Shown in pieces: positions 1-9,784 of a DNA stretch of 64,000 nucleotides. Position 1 is the first letter of the stretch, and each line of letters begins with the position of its first letter. The notes beneath the pieces are model-generated. The model made no database searches. It was not told the DNA's origin and worked only from the letters and a program-made list of their open reading frames with translations. The DNA comes from Planctomycetaceae bacterium (GTDB taxonomy: Bacteria > Planctomycetota > Planctomycetia > Planctomycetales > Planctomycetaceae): NCBI GenBank assembly GCA_021732995.1, contig JAKFWA010000134.1:44968-108967 (forward strand), written 5' to 3'. A program made the translations under genes and the position numbers.

Positions 1-104
1 ATCTCGCAGGGAAAAGTCTTCATTCGCACGCCGAAGCATCTGATCTGTATCGGCTTGAAATAAAGATATCCCGTGCCGAGCAGCGATCTGTTCCCAAGTG
101 GGAT

Positions 105-203
105 AGGCGAGCGGGGGATGTCAATCCCCCGAGGTCATTGGTTGTAGCCTGCGTTTCGAAGTGAACCGGAGAAGCTCGGGGGATTGACATCCCCCGCTCG
201 CCT
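105..203. repeat. Perfect 29-bp inverted repeat with 41-bp loop
   Basis: Positions 105-133 and 175-203 are exact reverse complements of each other. Each arm is itself nearly palindromic around GGGGGATGTCAATCCCCC. The right arm ends 12 bases beyond the stop codon of the minus-strand hydrolase gene, so on that strand the element could fold into a large hairpin in the 3' end of the transcript. It may be a dispersed hairpin element (REP/MITE-like) or a termination or mRNA-stability structure. No run of T follows it, so a classical intrinsic terminator is unlikely. Confidence 0.8.
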
Positions 204-215
204 CTTCGGAAAGGA

Positions 216-1124
216 CTACTTCTCCTGCAGCTTCGCAACCAGAAACGCTTGCGCGTTCGGGTACTTCTCGGATTTCGATGTGCCGGGAATGATCAAGTGG
301 CATTCGTGGCCGGCCTTGTCGGACTTCTCCTTCAGCTTCACGCCATAGACCGGATGATGAATGCCGTGGCCGGCGTCTTTGGATGGCAAGGTCATGTCTC
401 CGCCGTAGGTCATCAGCAGTGGCGGGTCCTTCCCATCCACATGGTTGTACGGTGAGAATTCAACATACAGAGCTTTGTGCTTGTCGTAGTTCTTCAACGC
501 GCCTTCCATAGTCGGCTCACCGACTGCCATGTTGATCATGCGGTGCTTCAGAACGTTCGGGCCGAGCCAGTCTTCAATCACCTTGGGATCAATCGACGTT
601 TGCCCGGCACTGACGGCGGCAGCGCAAACTCGGGTTGATTGGCGTAAGACCGGATCTTCGGCTTTGGGATCGGCGAGATCGTCGTGCAGCAATAGCCACA
701 TAGACGTGCAGGCACCAGCGCTGCCTCCGGTCAGTGCGATCCGTGACGCGTTGATGTTCCAGTCCGACGCCTTGGTGCGAATGAACTGGATGGCTCGTGC
801 CGCATCGTGCACAGGAGCAGGCAACGGCGCCTGACCACTCAACCGATAGTTGATCGAGGCACAAGAGATGCCTTTGTCGAGATACGGCTTGATCGCCTCG
901 GCCTTCTGCTTTTTGTCGCCTCCAGTCCACCCGCCGCCGTGAATGAACACGAGCAGCGGACGAGGTCCGTCGCCTTCGGCCTTCCAGAAGTCGATTACGT
1001 TGCGTTCATGCGGTCCGTAAGAAACATCCGCTTGCGTGGGTTTGATCTCAGGCAGCGGATCGGCGGCCTGGAGCGAACCAGTCATGAGGGCCAGCGACAA
1101 ACACGTCCGGGCGAGCAGCTTCAT
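216..1124 (-). CDS. Secreted alpha/beta hydrolase (esterase/lipase family)
   Basis: A 302-residue protein with an N-terminal signal peptide (MKLLARTCLSLALMTGSLQA). The esterase oxyanion-hole motif HGGGW lies at residues 62-66 and the nucleophile elbow GGSAG is centred on Ser135, as in the alpha/beta hydrolase fold-3 / BD-FAE-like esterases. It probably hydrolyses an ester in the periplasm, but the substrate cannot be told. The reading frame stays open upstream to 1232, but the ATG at 1124 is preferred because it begins a clear signal peptide and has a GGAGA ribosome site a few bases upstream. It is a single gene, transcribed away from the DUF1592 gene. Confidence 0.85.
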   Translation of the reverse strand: MKLLARTCLSLALMTGSLQAADPLPEIKPTQADVSYGPHERNVIDFWKAEGDGPRPLLVFIHGGGWTGGDKKQKAEAIKPYLDKGISCASINYRLSGQAPLPAPVHDAARAIQFIRTKASDWNINASRIALTGGSAGACTSMWLLLHDDLADPKAEDPVLRQSTRVCAAAVSAGQTSIDPKVIEDWLGPNVLKHRMINMAVGEPTMEGALKNYDKHKALYVEFSPYNHVDGKDPPLLMTYGGDMTLPSKDAGHGIHHPVYGVKLKEKSDKAGHECHLIIPGTSKSEKYPNAQAFLVAKLQEK

Positions 1125-1381
1125 CGGCAGTCTCCAGTGTGGTGCGGAGTTCAATGCGACCTGATAGCGGTCACGTCGTTGCTGTAGAGGGTCTAATCGC
1201 GTGCGAATCGAGACGCCAGCATGCGACAGCACGAGCGATACAATTGGACGGCCACGTTACAATCAGGGGTCGAAACCGAAGTCCAAAATTGGCAGCGGTT
1301 AAGTTGGCGTTTATGCTGCTATCCCCACCAGTAACGCCCACCCGCCTGTGCTGATTCCTCGCTCTTTTGGTCTTGTTCCTC

Positions 1382-3820
1382 ATGGCCTTTTCTCCGTTTC
1401 GCGTTCGACTCAGCTGTCTGATCGGATTGGTCGCCACGCTGATGTTGTGTGCCGTTGCTCAAGCCGCACCGGACTCAACAGCCGAGTTTCAGCAGATCGT
1501 CGAACCGTTCCTCAAGCAGCATTGCAACCGCTGCCATCAGGAGCAGAAGCACGAAGGCGAGTTTCGCCTCGACACGTTGTCGCGAGACGTCGTGAAAGGC
1601 CCTTCAGGCTTGAAGTGGGCGGAAGTGTTGGAACGCATCAGCTCTGGGCAGATGCCACCGGAGGATGAGCCGCAACCAAAGCCGGAAGAGTCGGCGAAGA
1701 TCGTTGATTGGCTCGCGGCGCGGTTGAAGGAAGGTGAGACCGCGCGACTCGCCAGACGCGAACGAGTCACCTTCAACAAGCTGACTCGGGAAGAGTATGC
1801 GAACACGATCCATGATCTGCTGGGTGTGCACTTTGATCCGAAAGATCCGAGCGGTCTGTCCGAGAACGAAACGTGGCACGGGTTCGAGCGCATTGGCACG
1901 GTGTTGTCGCTGTCACCGTCGCACATCGAAAAATACTTCGCTGCCGCCGAGTCTATCCTGACTGAGGCGTTGCCCGCGAAACAACCAGTGAAGTTCCTGA
2001 AGAAGAAAGACGCGATCGAGCTGCGCGGCGGTCCCCTGCGAGAAGAGCTGCAGGCGCTGGGGCTCGCCGACAAAGTACGCGTGGACTTGTGGCCGGGCAG
2101 CGATCTGCAGGGTGGCCGACCGGGACCGGGGCAGGCTCTACCTGTGTCGGGCGACTACAAGGTCCGCATTCAGTTAAGTGGATTGAAGCCCAAGAATGGA
2201 CGCGCTCCTCACCTTGCGGTCTATGCAACGGATTTGGACCGCATGTTGTTCGAACAGGACATCATCGCACCGGAAGATAAGCCGGTCGTGGTGGAGTTCG
2301 TCACGCATCTGCCCGCAGGCAACCTGAACCTGCGGCTGAGCAACGAAGTGCCGGGGCCATCTAACCTGCCGCGTTCTGGTCGAGCTGATCCTCGGATTCC
2401 GTTCTTCAGCATCAAGGACGGTCGACGGCCGTGGCAGATGAAGCTGACGGATGAAGCAGGCGCGGCGTTGTGGCCGTTCCTCATCATCGACTGGATTGAA
2501 TGGTCAGGTCCGCTCATGGATGACGGTCCGACGTTCGCTCAACGCGAATACATGCCCGCCGAAACGGGCAACCTGCAGCAGGCTCGCGCCTCGCTGAGTC
2601 GCTTTGCAGAGCGGGCTTTTCGCCGACCAGTGAAGGATGTTGAAGTCGATCGTCTTGTGAAGCTGGTTGAGAGCGAGATGGCTAATGGCGAGACGTTCTT
2701 CGCCGCCATGAAGACGGCCCTGCTGGCGGTGCTGTGCTCGAAGGATTTCTTCTACCTCGTCGAAGGTTCCACCGACCGCGAAGGCTCGCAGCTCAACGAC
2801 TGGGAACTGGCTTCGCGGTTGTCCTACTTCCTATGGAGCACCATGCCCGATGCGGCGCTGTTCGACGTCGCTCGCTCTGGCACCTTGCGTCAGCCGGAAG
2901 TCCTGCGAGCGCAAGTTAAACGTATGCTGGCCGATCCGAAGGCTGCCCGATTCACGGAATCGTTTCCGCGCGACTGGCTGCAGTTGCAGATGGTCGGCAT
3001 GTTCCCGCCCGACAAGAAGCTCTATCCCGATTACGACACCTATCTTGAGAAGAGCATGGTTGGCGAGACGACCGCGTTCTTCCGGGAAGTGCTGCAGAAG
3101 AATCTGAGTCTGCGCGAGTTCATCCAGTCTGACTGGACGATGTTGAATCCTCGACTGGCTCATCATTACGGATTGCCTGGGCCAACAGAGGACCAATTTC
3201 AGCGGGTCGCGTTGCGGTCGGAAGATCATCGAGGCGGCTTGCTGACGCAGGCTTCGATCCTGAGCCTCACGTCAGACGGCACGCGGCATCGCCCCGTGCA
3301 CCGCGGCAAGTGGGTGCTGGAGTCGATCATCGGCAAGTCCCCACCGCCACCACCGGCGAACGTGAAACCGATCGAGCCGACTCCGGCCACGCAACCGAAG
3401 GCGACACTCCGGATGAAACTGGACGCTCATAAGAGCGATCCCAACTGTGCGTCCTGTCATCGACGCATCGACCCGCTCGGCTTCGCGTTCGATAACTTTG
3501 ACGCGATTGGCCGCTGGCGCACGGAAGAGATCGTCAGCGACGGAGAAGGCCAGAATCCACAGGTTGATGCCAGTGGCGAACTGCTGGACGGCCGAAAATT
3601 CAAGGACGCTGATTCATTCAAGCAGTTACTGCTGTCCGATCTGGCTAAGTTCAATGCGGCCTTTGTGGAGAAGCTGGCAACTTATGCGACTCGCCGAGTG
3701 ATGACCTTCGACGACCGCGCTGCGTTGGCTGCAGTTGCTCAGCAAAGCAAGAACTCCGACTATCGGCTGGCAACGATCATTGAAGAGCTGGTGGTCTCTG
3801 AATTGTTTCGACGACGTTAA
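1382..3820 (+). CDS. DUF1592-family planctomycete cytochrome-like protein
   Basis: An 812-residue secreted protein with the domain order typical of planctomycetes: signal peptide, N-terminal haem-binding region with CNRCH (about residues 48-52), DUF1587 (starting near RVTFNKLTREEY), DUF1595, DUF1592, DUF1588 and C-terminal DUF1585. A second haem motif, CASCH, sits in the DUF1585 part just before RRIDPLGFAFDNFD. The ATG at 1382 is chosen over a TTG five codons upstream because it starts the signal sequence. Such proteins are usually encoded next to a DUF1552 protein, as here (5274), and are thought to act together in the periplasm. The biochemical role is unknown. Confidence 0.93.
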   Translation: MAFSPFRVRLSCLIGLVATLMLCAVAQAAPDSTAEFQQIVEPFLKQHCNRCHQEQKHEGEFRLDTLSRDVVKGPSGLKWAEVLERISSGQMPPEDEPQPKPEESAKIVDWLAARLKEGETARLARRERVTFNKLTREEYANTIHDLLGVHFDPKDPSGLSENETWHGFERIGTVLSLSPSHIEKYFAAAESILTEALPAKQPVKFLKKKDAIELRGGPLREELQALGLADKVRVDLWPGSDLQGGRPGPGQALPVSGDYKVRIQLSGLKPKNGRAPHLAVYATDLDRMLFEQDIIAPEDKPVVVEFVTHLPAGNLNLRLSNEVPGPSNLPRSGRADPRIPFFSIKDGRRPWQMKLTDEAGAALWPFLIIDWIEWSGPLMDDGPTFAQREYMPAETGNLQQARASLSRFAERAFRRPVKDVEVDRLVKLVESEMANGETFFAAMKTALLAVLCSKDFFYLVEGSTDREGSQLNDWELASRLSYFLWSTMPDAALFDVARSGTLRQPEVLRAQVKRMLADPKAARFTESFPRDWLQLQMVGMFPPDKKLYPDYDTYLEKSMVGETTAFFREVLQKNLSLREFIQSDWTMLNPRLAHHYGLPGPTEDQFQRVALRSEDHRGGLLTQASILSLTSDGTRHRPVHRGKWVLESIIGKSPPPPPANVKPIEPTPATQPKATLRMKLDAHKSDPNCASCHRRIDPLGFAFDNFDAIGRWRTEEIVSDGEGQNPQVDASGELLDGRKFKDADSFKQLLLSDLAKFNAAFVEKLATYATRRVMTFDDRAALAAVAQQSKNSDYRLATIIEELVVSELFRRR

Positions 3821-3882
3821 GGACGCGCTGTGTCGATTGATTGGCTATCTGGCTCGCTGAGCGAGAAGTAAAGGTGCTGCTT

Positions 3883-5277
3883 ATGAATCTGAAGTCGGCG
3901 TTATTGTTGGCATGCCTCATGATGATTTCGTCGGCACCAGCCCACGCTGAGTTCATTGACGACGTGCAGGAAGCCTCAGCATCACCTGCCCTGAAAAGGG
4001 CGTTGGCGGATGCATCCAATCTGGTTCGAGCTGGCGAAGTCGAACGCGGCAACGCGCTGATTCTGGACGTCTTCCCCAAAGAAAAGAGAACACTGGCCCA
4101 ATCTTTCATGCTGGGGAATGTGCTCTTCAAGCATGGACTAGAAGAGTCATATGCGCTTCACGAACTTGTCGCCTCGAAACTTCCGGACGAGCCCTACGTG
4201 CAATTGGAGTGGGGGTTACAGCAACATCGAGCCGGACGGTATGCGGAAGCCGCCGCGGCTTATCAGGTCTACCTGAAGGCCAACCCCAACCATGCCACTT
4301 TTTGGGGGCTGCAAGCGGAGTGCTTGATTCGTACGGGTAAGACAAAAGACGCGGCAAACGCCTGGGCGAGGTCCGAGAGAGCGACTCAGGGGCGCTTGGT
4401 CGACTTCGAACGCATCGTCTGCGAAGTGAACTCGCACCTGACGCCAGATCAGGATCGCGAGACCCTTCGCCATCGTGTTGAAATGGGTGACGTTGAAGCC
4501 GCTCGGAAACTAGTTGCATTGGATAGTCGGTTCGAATCTGATTGGTGGAACAACGAGTGCCAGCCTGATTATCTGAAGTTGGACCTGGAACTCATCCAAA
4601 AGCAGAAATGGTCCGATGCAGATTCGAGGAAGCTCGCCGAACTCCTGAGCGCCGGAGAATCCAACCTGGCCGCTGCCAGCGAGGGCGAAGATGTCGCGAC
4701 CATTTTGAAGAAGCGGGGCTTCTTCCTTGATGAGCAGCAGACGCTGCCGCAAGACGGGATGATGCTCTCCCGCATGCTGGGAGTCATCAAATCGAAGAAG
4801 CTGAAATCCGCCGATGAGTCGCGTGAACTCTGGGGGCCTCGAATCGCCGAACAGGCGAGGAAGACAAAGGACGCCGAGTGCTACAACGCCGCAGCGAATC
4901 TTTACATTGGTACCGAGACCTATGCAGAGATTGTGCGAGATGCCTGGAAAGATGTCCGCGACGTGCGCTTCGCGACGGCACTACTGACGCAGCGTGCTCA
5001 GGAAAGCAAGCTGAGTCTGAGTGATCCAGAATTGATTGATGCTGCGAAGACGTTTCCTGAGGACGCCACGATTGCCTTGATTTTGGTGCAGCTCACGCGG
5101 GAAGCGAAGCAGCCACTGCTACCCGTTCTGGAGCGCGCCATCAAAGCCGAATACTCAAAGTTCTCTCTGAAGGTCGGTCTGTTTCCACGTCCGGGAGCGA
5201 CCACCTTGCGGGCTTACTTCGGATTGTTGAAGACAGAATTAGAAAAAGCAGCGAATAACGAAGAGGATAAGAAGTGA
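3883..5277 (+). CDS. Secreted TPR-like protein
   Basis: A 464-residue protein with a signal peptide ([22 protein letters not shown]). The helical region about 85-165 reads as TPR repeats (for example [20 protein letters not shown]). The rest is alpha-helical and not recognised. The start at 3883 is chosen because the signal peptide begins there; an open frame extends a further 14 codons upstream. The stop codon overlaps the start of the DUF1552 gene (GTGA), so the two are translationally coupled and probably work together, with the DUF1592 gene lying 62 bp upstream in the same orientation. Confidence 0.75.
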   Translation: MNLKSALLLACLMMISSAPAHAEFIDDVQEASASPALKRALADASNLVRAGEVERGNALILDVFPKEKRTLAQSFMLGNVLFKHGLEESYALHELVASKLPDEPYVQLEWGLQQHRAGRYAEAAAAYQVYLKANPNHATFWGLQAECLIRTGKTKDAANAWARSERATQGRLVDFERIVCEVNSHLTPDQDRETLRHRVEMGDVEAARKLVALDSRFESDWWNNECQPDYLKLDLELIQKQKWSDADSRKLAELLSAGESNLAAASEGEDVATILKKRGFFLDEQQTLPQDGMMLSRMLGVIKSKKLKSADESRELWGPRIAEQARKTKDAECYNAAANLYIGTETYAEIVRDAWKDVRDVRFATALLTQRAQESKLSLSDPELIDAAKTFPEDATIALILVQLTREAKQPLLPVLERAIKAEYSKFSLKVGLFPRPGATTLRAYFGLLKTELEKAANNEEDKK

Positions 5278-6650
5278 GCAACATTCTCTCTCAAAATTGG
5301 CTCATCAATCGACGTCACATGTTGCGGGGGCTGGGCGCGGCGATCGCTCTGCCGATGCTGGACTGCATGCGTCCGATCTTTGCGGCCGAAGCGGTAGCAC
5401 CGAAGCCGAAACGCAGCGTCTTCGTTTATATCCCGAACGGTGTGAACGTACTGACGTGGCAGATCACGAAAGCTGGTCGAGACTATGAACTCAGCGAACC
5501 GCTGAAGTCGCTGGAGAAGCACCGGGCGAACATCACTCCGATCAGTGGGCTGCATCATCCGCATGGTTTGGGGCAGGCTCACGAGTGCGGCAAGATCTGG
5601 TTGACGGCTGCCAAGATCAGTCAAGAGGGTGGAGCGTTCCGCAATTCGGTTTCCGCCGATCAGCTCATGGCTGAAGTGACCGCGCCGCATACACGGTTCA
5701 GTTCGCTGGAACTTTCGATTTCGCGTGGGCCGACGACGCTGGGATGGTCGCGAGACGGAGTGCCGCTGCCTGCGGAAGACAATCCTCGCAACGTTTTCAA
5801 TCGCCTGTTCGGCGCAGAGCCCGGTGGCGTGGATGTGCAACGTCGGCGGTTGAATCGTCATCACAGCGTGCTGGACGTAGTGCTGGATGACGCGAAGACA
5901 CTGCGGCGCAGCATCGGCACGGACGATCGCACGAAGCTGGATGAATACCTGACTGCCGTTCGCGAAGTTGAGATTCGCACGGAGCGTCTCGACGCCTGGC
6001 TGAAGGTGCCGAAGCCGAAGATTGACGCCGCCACGTCGGCACATCTGCAACGCAATGTTTCTCGCGCCGAAGCGGGCGACTACTACCGCACGATGTATGA
6101 CCTGATCGTGTTGACGCTGCGGACCGACATGACCCGCGTCGTGACCTATATGAGCGGCAGCGAGAGCAACGGTCTGGCCATTCCTGAGATCGGCATTCCG
6201 CAGACGCGGCACGAGCTATCGCACCACAACGGCGATCCCGAGCAGATGGCTCGGCTGAGTCGCAGCGATGCGTTCATCACTCAACAGTTCTCGTACTTCC
6301 TCGATCAGCTTGAAGCGATTCGTGACGGCGAAGAATCGCTGCTGGATCGCACGATGGTGCTGTTCGGCAGCGGCATGAGCTACGGTCACAGCCACGGCAA
6401 CGCCAACCTGCCGACGATCTTGGCGGGCGGTAAGTCGCTCGGCCTGAAGCACGGTCAGCACATCGACTACAATCTGCCGAGCATCAAGAACTACGACCTC
6501 ACCAAGGCCGTTGAGCACTATTCCATTTGCCACAAGCCGTTGGATTCCAATGCCCGGCTGACGAACCTGCTGCTCACCATGATGCACAAGATGGACGTCA
6601 ACGCCGAACAGTTCGTTGACAGCCTGGGGCCGGTATCGGAGATCATTTAG
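5274..6650 (+). CDS. DUF1552 domain protein
   Basis: A 458-residue protein. The N-terminus has a twin-arginine-like signal ([18 protein letters not shown]), as is common in this family, followed by the DUF1552 region ([13 protein letters not shown]..., then [10 protein letters not shown]..., with [15 protein letters not shown] near residue 315). It starts with GTG inside the stop of the TPR gene (4-base overlap). Members co-occur with DUF1592/DUF1585 cytochrome-like proteins in planctomycetes and look structurally related to DUF1501/alkaline-phosphatase-like sulfatase folds, but their activity is not established. Confidence 0.93.
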   Translation: MSNILSQNWLINRRHMLRGLGAAIALPMLDCMRPIFAAEAVAPKPKRSVFVYIPNGVNVLTWQITKAGRDYELSEPLKSLEKHRANITPISGLHHPHGLGQAHECGKIWLTAAKISQEGGAFRNSVSADQLMAEVTAPHTRFSSLELSISRGPTTLGWSRDGVPLPAEDNPRNVFNRLFGAEPGGVDVQRRRLNRHHSVLDVVLDDAKTLRRSIGTDDRTKLDEYLTAVREVEIRTERLDAWLKVPKPKIDAATSAHLQRNVSRAEAGDYYRTMYDLIVLTLRTDMTRVVTYMSGSESNGLAIPEIGIPQTRHELSHHNGDPEQMARLSRSDAFITQQFSYFLDQLEAIRDGEESLLDRTMVLFGSGMSYGHSHGNANLPTILAGGKSLGLKHGQHIDYNLPSIKNYDLTKAVEHYSICHKPLDSNARLTNLLLTMMHKMDVNAEQFVDSLGPVSEII

Positions 6651-6712
6651 AACTGGATTTACGGCTGGCTGCCGGGGCCATGAATTCATGACCTCACCAG
6701 GGAGAGTAATTC

Positions 6713-7462
6713 ATGCCACTTCGCGATCACTTTCGACCTCCGCTCCTAAAAGCAGCGTCATGGGAAGGCTTTTATGGCGGATGGCCGATGGTCATCGTCC
6801 AAAAGCTCGGGCAGATTCTTCCACCGCGATTCGTTGCGGAGCCGCGGGTGCATCTTGGCTCCCAAGTGGAGATCGATATTGCGGCATTTGATACCGATGA
6901 CGCTGGCGGTCGTGACAGACTGATATCGGACTCATCCGGCGGCTTAGCCACAGCCATTTGGGCTCCTTCGACACCCAGCCTGGCGATTGAGACCGAGCTG
7001 CCCGACTGTGACGAGTATGAAGTCCGCATTTACGACATGATGCGAACTCGGCGGCTCGTAGCGGCGATTGAACTCGTCAGTCCGGCGAACAAAGACCGCC
7101 CAGAGCATCGACGGATCTTTGTGGGGAAGTGTGCGGCGCTTCTGCAACAGCGAGTCTCCGTAATCATTGTCGATCTCGTCACAACACGGGACTTCAGCCT
7201 GTACGCAGAGCTTCTGGCGTTCCTGGATCAGACTGATCCAGCACTGGGGTCTGAACCTCCAACGCTTTATGCAGCCGCCTGTCGCCACCGACAGACAGGC
7301 CGAAGGCAATTTCTGGAGATGTGGCATCATCCGCTGGAGCTGGGGCGATCGTTGCCCCGATTGCCCTTGTGGTTGGCAGATGACTACGCCGTGCCGCTGG
7401 ATTTGGAAGAGTCGTATGAGCAGACTTGCCGCGACCTGAGATTGCCAGCGCTCACTCAATGA
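6713..7462 (+). CDS. DUF4058 family protein
   Basis: A 249-residue cytoplasmic protein starting MPLRDHFRPPLLKAASWEGFYGGWP and containing the stretch FVAEPRVHLGSQVEIDI. Both are hallmarks of the DUF4058 family, which is common in cyanobacteria and planctomycetes and has unknown function. A middle block VAAIELVSPANKDRP resembles a restriction-endonuclease-like core (E-x-V/L-S), but this is only a visual similarity. It lies 62 bp after the DUF1552 gene on the same strand and has a GGGAGAG ribosome site upstream. Confidence 0.85.
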   Translation: MPLRDHFRPPLLKAASWEGFYGGWPMVIVQKLGQILPPRFVAEPRVHLGSQVEIDIAAFDTDDAGGRDRLISDSSGGLATAIWAPSTPSLAIETELPDCDEYEVRIYDMMRTRRLVAAIELVSPANKDRPEHRRIFVGKCAALLQQRVSVIIVDLVTTRDFSLYAELLAFLDQTDPALGSEPPTLYAAACRHRQTGRRQFLEMWHHPLELGRSLPRLPLWLADDYAVPLDLEESYEQTCRDLRLPALTQ

Positions 7463-7492
7463 ACCACCAGCAGCATTCGACGTTAGAAGGAA

Positions 7493-8686
7493 ATGATGAA
7501 TTGCTTGAAGTTGTGTGGTAAGCGTTGCTGGCACGCATTCGCGATTATTGCGGTCGTCATTAGTTTAGCCCACTTGCCTCTGAGTATCGCTGTGGCACAG
7601 GAGCTTACGGCGCAGATCGAGTTTCGCACTGACAGTGGCAATGAAAAGCTGCCGTGGTTTCGGTTGAAGGCGGGTGAGTTTCCGCCGGAAGGGTCGGCGC
7701 ATTACATCGCGGGTGAACTGATTGAAGTGGATCACGTGAATCGCACCGGCGTCCTGCGGCCGGATCGGACGGATGCTCAGCGGCGCGGCGACTGGGACTT
7801 GCCGCACGCGTTTACGCTCCTGCCCTTCGGATCGTTGACTTATCACGGTGCGCCGGCTGAGTTGCGTGACATCCCGATCGGGACTCACCTGCACGGGCAG
7901 TTTTATCTGGAAGATCCCGCGCCGAAGGATTCCAAAACGAAACCGCCCGGACCGCCGAAGCGGGTCAGTTTGGAATCTGCGTTCAGCCGTTGCGTTCGGC
8001 TCGAAGACGATTTCAGTTTCTGTCAGCGCCAGCAGCGAGGTTGGCGAATCGATGCCGTCAGCCCAGAAACCGGTGTGTTGACGGTCACTGGTATCACGGC
8101 AGGGAAGGCGGACGCTAAGCCGACTCTGTTTCAGATCGGTGGCGTCACGCGCGTCTGGAAGGGAAGATCGGTTGGATCGCTGGGGGACCTGACGATTGGC
8201 CAATCGCTCACTACGAATCTCACGGTCTGCACGTTGAAAGGCCCGGGACGTTGCACGTCAATCTGGCTGGATGCTGAAAGCCGCGACTTGGCGACGGCTC
8301 ATCAACTGGAAGTGCATCGCCAGTTTCAGCGTGAACACGGACTCGCCGGCTGGGTGGATGAAGTCGATAACGAGCAAGGCACGATGTGCGTGACGTTATT
8401 TGCAGGCTTTGATCCGAAGCTGAAAGAAGACTTCTTAGTCAACGAACAAATTACAGCAGCGGTGGCCGAGGATAACCTGCGAACGTGGGACCAGATCAAC
8501 GATCGCAAGAGCGGCACACTGTTGGAAATTCAGAACGTCAAACCGGCACCCGGCAACAGCGGTGTGCGGATGAAGCTCAAGCCTGTGTTGCTGCTGGAAG
8601 GCTTCAGGCCTAAGCGAGTCGTCCGGCTGTGGCCCAGTAAGTGGAAGGTGGATGACCTGCCGCGTGAAGAGCGGCTCTATCAATAA
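7493..8686 (+). CDS. Secreted protein, paralogue of the next gene
   Basis: A 397-residue protein with a signal peptide ending near residue 35 (LPLSIAVAQ). The family is not recognised. It is homologous by eye to the following gene: GELIEVDHVNRTG followed by FTLLPFGSL and a RDIPIGTHLHGQFYLE block here match GELISIDMATRTG, FTVMPYAEL and QDFRIGERAIFRLHE there, and both end in a RLW motif. The repeated short beta-rich blocks suggest several OB- or SH3-like barrels outside the cytoplasm. The start has a clear AGAAGGAA ribosome site and tandem ATGATG codons. Confidence 0.7.
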   Translation: MMNCLKLCGKRCWHAFAIIAVVISLAHLPLSIAVAQELTAQIEFRTDSGNEKLPWFRLKAGEFPPEGSAHYIAGELIEVDHVNRTGVLRPDRTDAQRRGDWDLPHAFTLLPFGSLTYHGAPAELRDIPIGTHLHGQFYLEDPAPKDSKTKPPGPPKRVSLESAFSRCVRLEDDFSFCQRQQRGWRIDAVSPETGVLTVTGITAGKADAKPTLFQIGGVTRVWKGRSVGSLGDLTIGQSLTTNLTVCTLKGPGRCTSIWLDAESRDLATAHQLEVHRQFQREHGLAGWVDEVDNEQGTMCVTLFAGFDPKLKEDFLVNEQITAAVAEDNLRTWDQINDRKSGTLLEIQNVKPAPGNSGVRMKLKPVLLLEGFRPKRVVRLWPSKWKVDDLPREERLYQ

Positions 8687-8726
8687 CGCATCAACAAGAA
8701 CTCAACTGCGAGTGGAACGGCATTTC

Positions 8727-9695
8727 ATGAAACTGCTGCTGGTGAACGCGTCAATTTTGTTGGCTCTGTGTGGAGTTGCTCTGGCCGAAGATAAGCCCGC
8801 GAAGCCGCCGCTGAAGATTACTCCGGGGCAGGTCATCATTCCGTTTGACCGCATGCAACGGCCGTGGGGCGAGTTAATCAGCATCGACATGGCGACTCGC
8901 ACGGGCAAGTTTCGTCGTGAGAATAACGACGAGGTCGTCAGCTTCACGGTGATGCCGTATGCCGAACTGCTGCATCACGCCACCAACGGCGATCTGCAGG
9001 ATTTTCGTATCGGCGAGCGAGCCATCTTTCGTCTGCACGAGAACGAAAAGGGCGAGTGGGTGTGGCTGACCTACATCCAGGACGAAATGAACATGATGAA
9101 TGGCCACAAAGAGTATTACTTTGTGGACAGCCTCAACGCCGACAAGGGGCAGATTGTTGTCACTCAGGCGAACGCCGATCAGAGCTTCGTGCGCGAGAAG
9201 GGCATTGTCATCGAGACCGACAAAGACACCAACTTCTGGAAGTCGGGCAAGCCCGCTGCGTTTGCGGACATCAAAGTCGGAGATAAGTTACGAACCAAGA
9301 CGCACGGAGTTGGCAAAGGCAAAGTGCGCATCGCCTGGGAAGTCTTTTTGGACGAAGAAAGCCTGCTGAAGTTTCAGGCAGAGCAGAAAGAAGTCCACGC
9401 GGCGCGCATTCGCGAACAAGGTGCTCCGGGCTACATCGACGAGGTCTCGGACTCGCAGCTCGCGCTGACCATGTTTCATGACGGCGAGGAGCAGACGAAG
9501 CAACTCAAGACCGGCAAGGCGGTGCGAGTCGCTCCGGCTGGAGTTGATCGCAAGCCGACCGCAGAAGCAGTCACGGCCACAGTAAGCTCTGTCAAGACGA
9601 TGGGGCGGCAGACGAAAGTCGTGCTGACGACGAGTGCGAAGCTACCACAGTTTCAGCCAACCGGATTGGCGCGACTCTGGATTGTGCGCGAGTAG
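8727..9695 (+). CDS. Secreted protein, paralogue of the preceding gene
   Basis: A 322-residue protein with a signal peptide (MKLLLVNASILLALCGVALA). It shares its domain layout with the gene at 7493, 40 bp upstream on the same strand, so the pair arose by tandem duplication and is probably co-transcribed. The ATG at 8727 is chosen as the signal-peptide start; the open frame continues 25 codons further upstream into the previous gene. No catalytic motif is visible. The function is unknown. Confidence 0.72.
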   Translation: MKLLLVNASILLALCGVALAEDKPAKPPLKITPGQVIIPFDRMQRPWGELISIDMATRTGKFRRENNDEVVSFTVMPYAELLHHATNGDLQDFRIGERAIFRLHENEKGEWVWLTYIQDEMNMMNGHKEYYFVDSLNADKGQIVVTQANADQSFVREKGIVIETDKDTNFWKSGKPAAFADIKVGDKLRTKTHGVGKGKVRIAWEVFLDEESLLKFQAEQKEVHAARIREQGAPGYIDEVSDSQLALTMFHDGEEQTKQLKTGKAVRVAPAGVDRKPTAEAVTATVSSVKTMGRQTKVVLTTSAKLPQFQPTGLARLWIVRE

Positions 9696-9784
9696 CCTGC
9701 TGAGATCCGCGGAGCCGTGCTGCTTCCGACTTTGCGAGCGGAAGCGACACGATAACGACCGCTGCTACTGGAGGAGCAACGCTG

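Noticed and set aside
5214..6212. 332-residue minus-strand frame over the DUF1552 gene
   Set aside because: It is antisense to a well-recognised family and has no start signal or domain.
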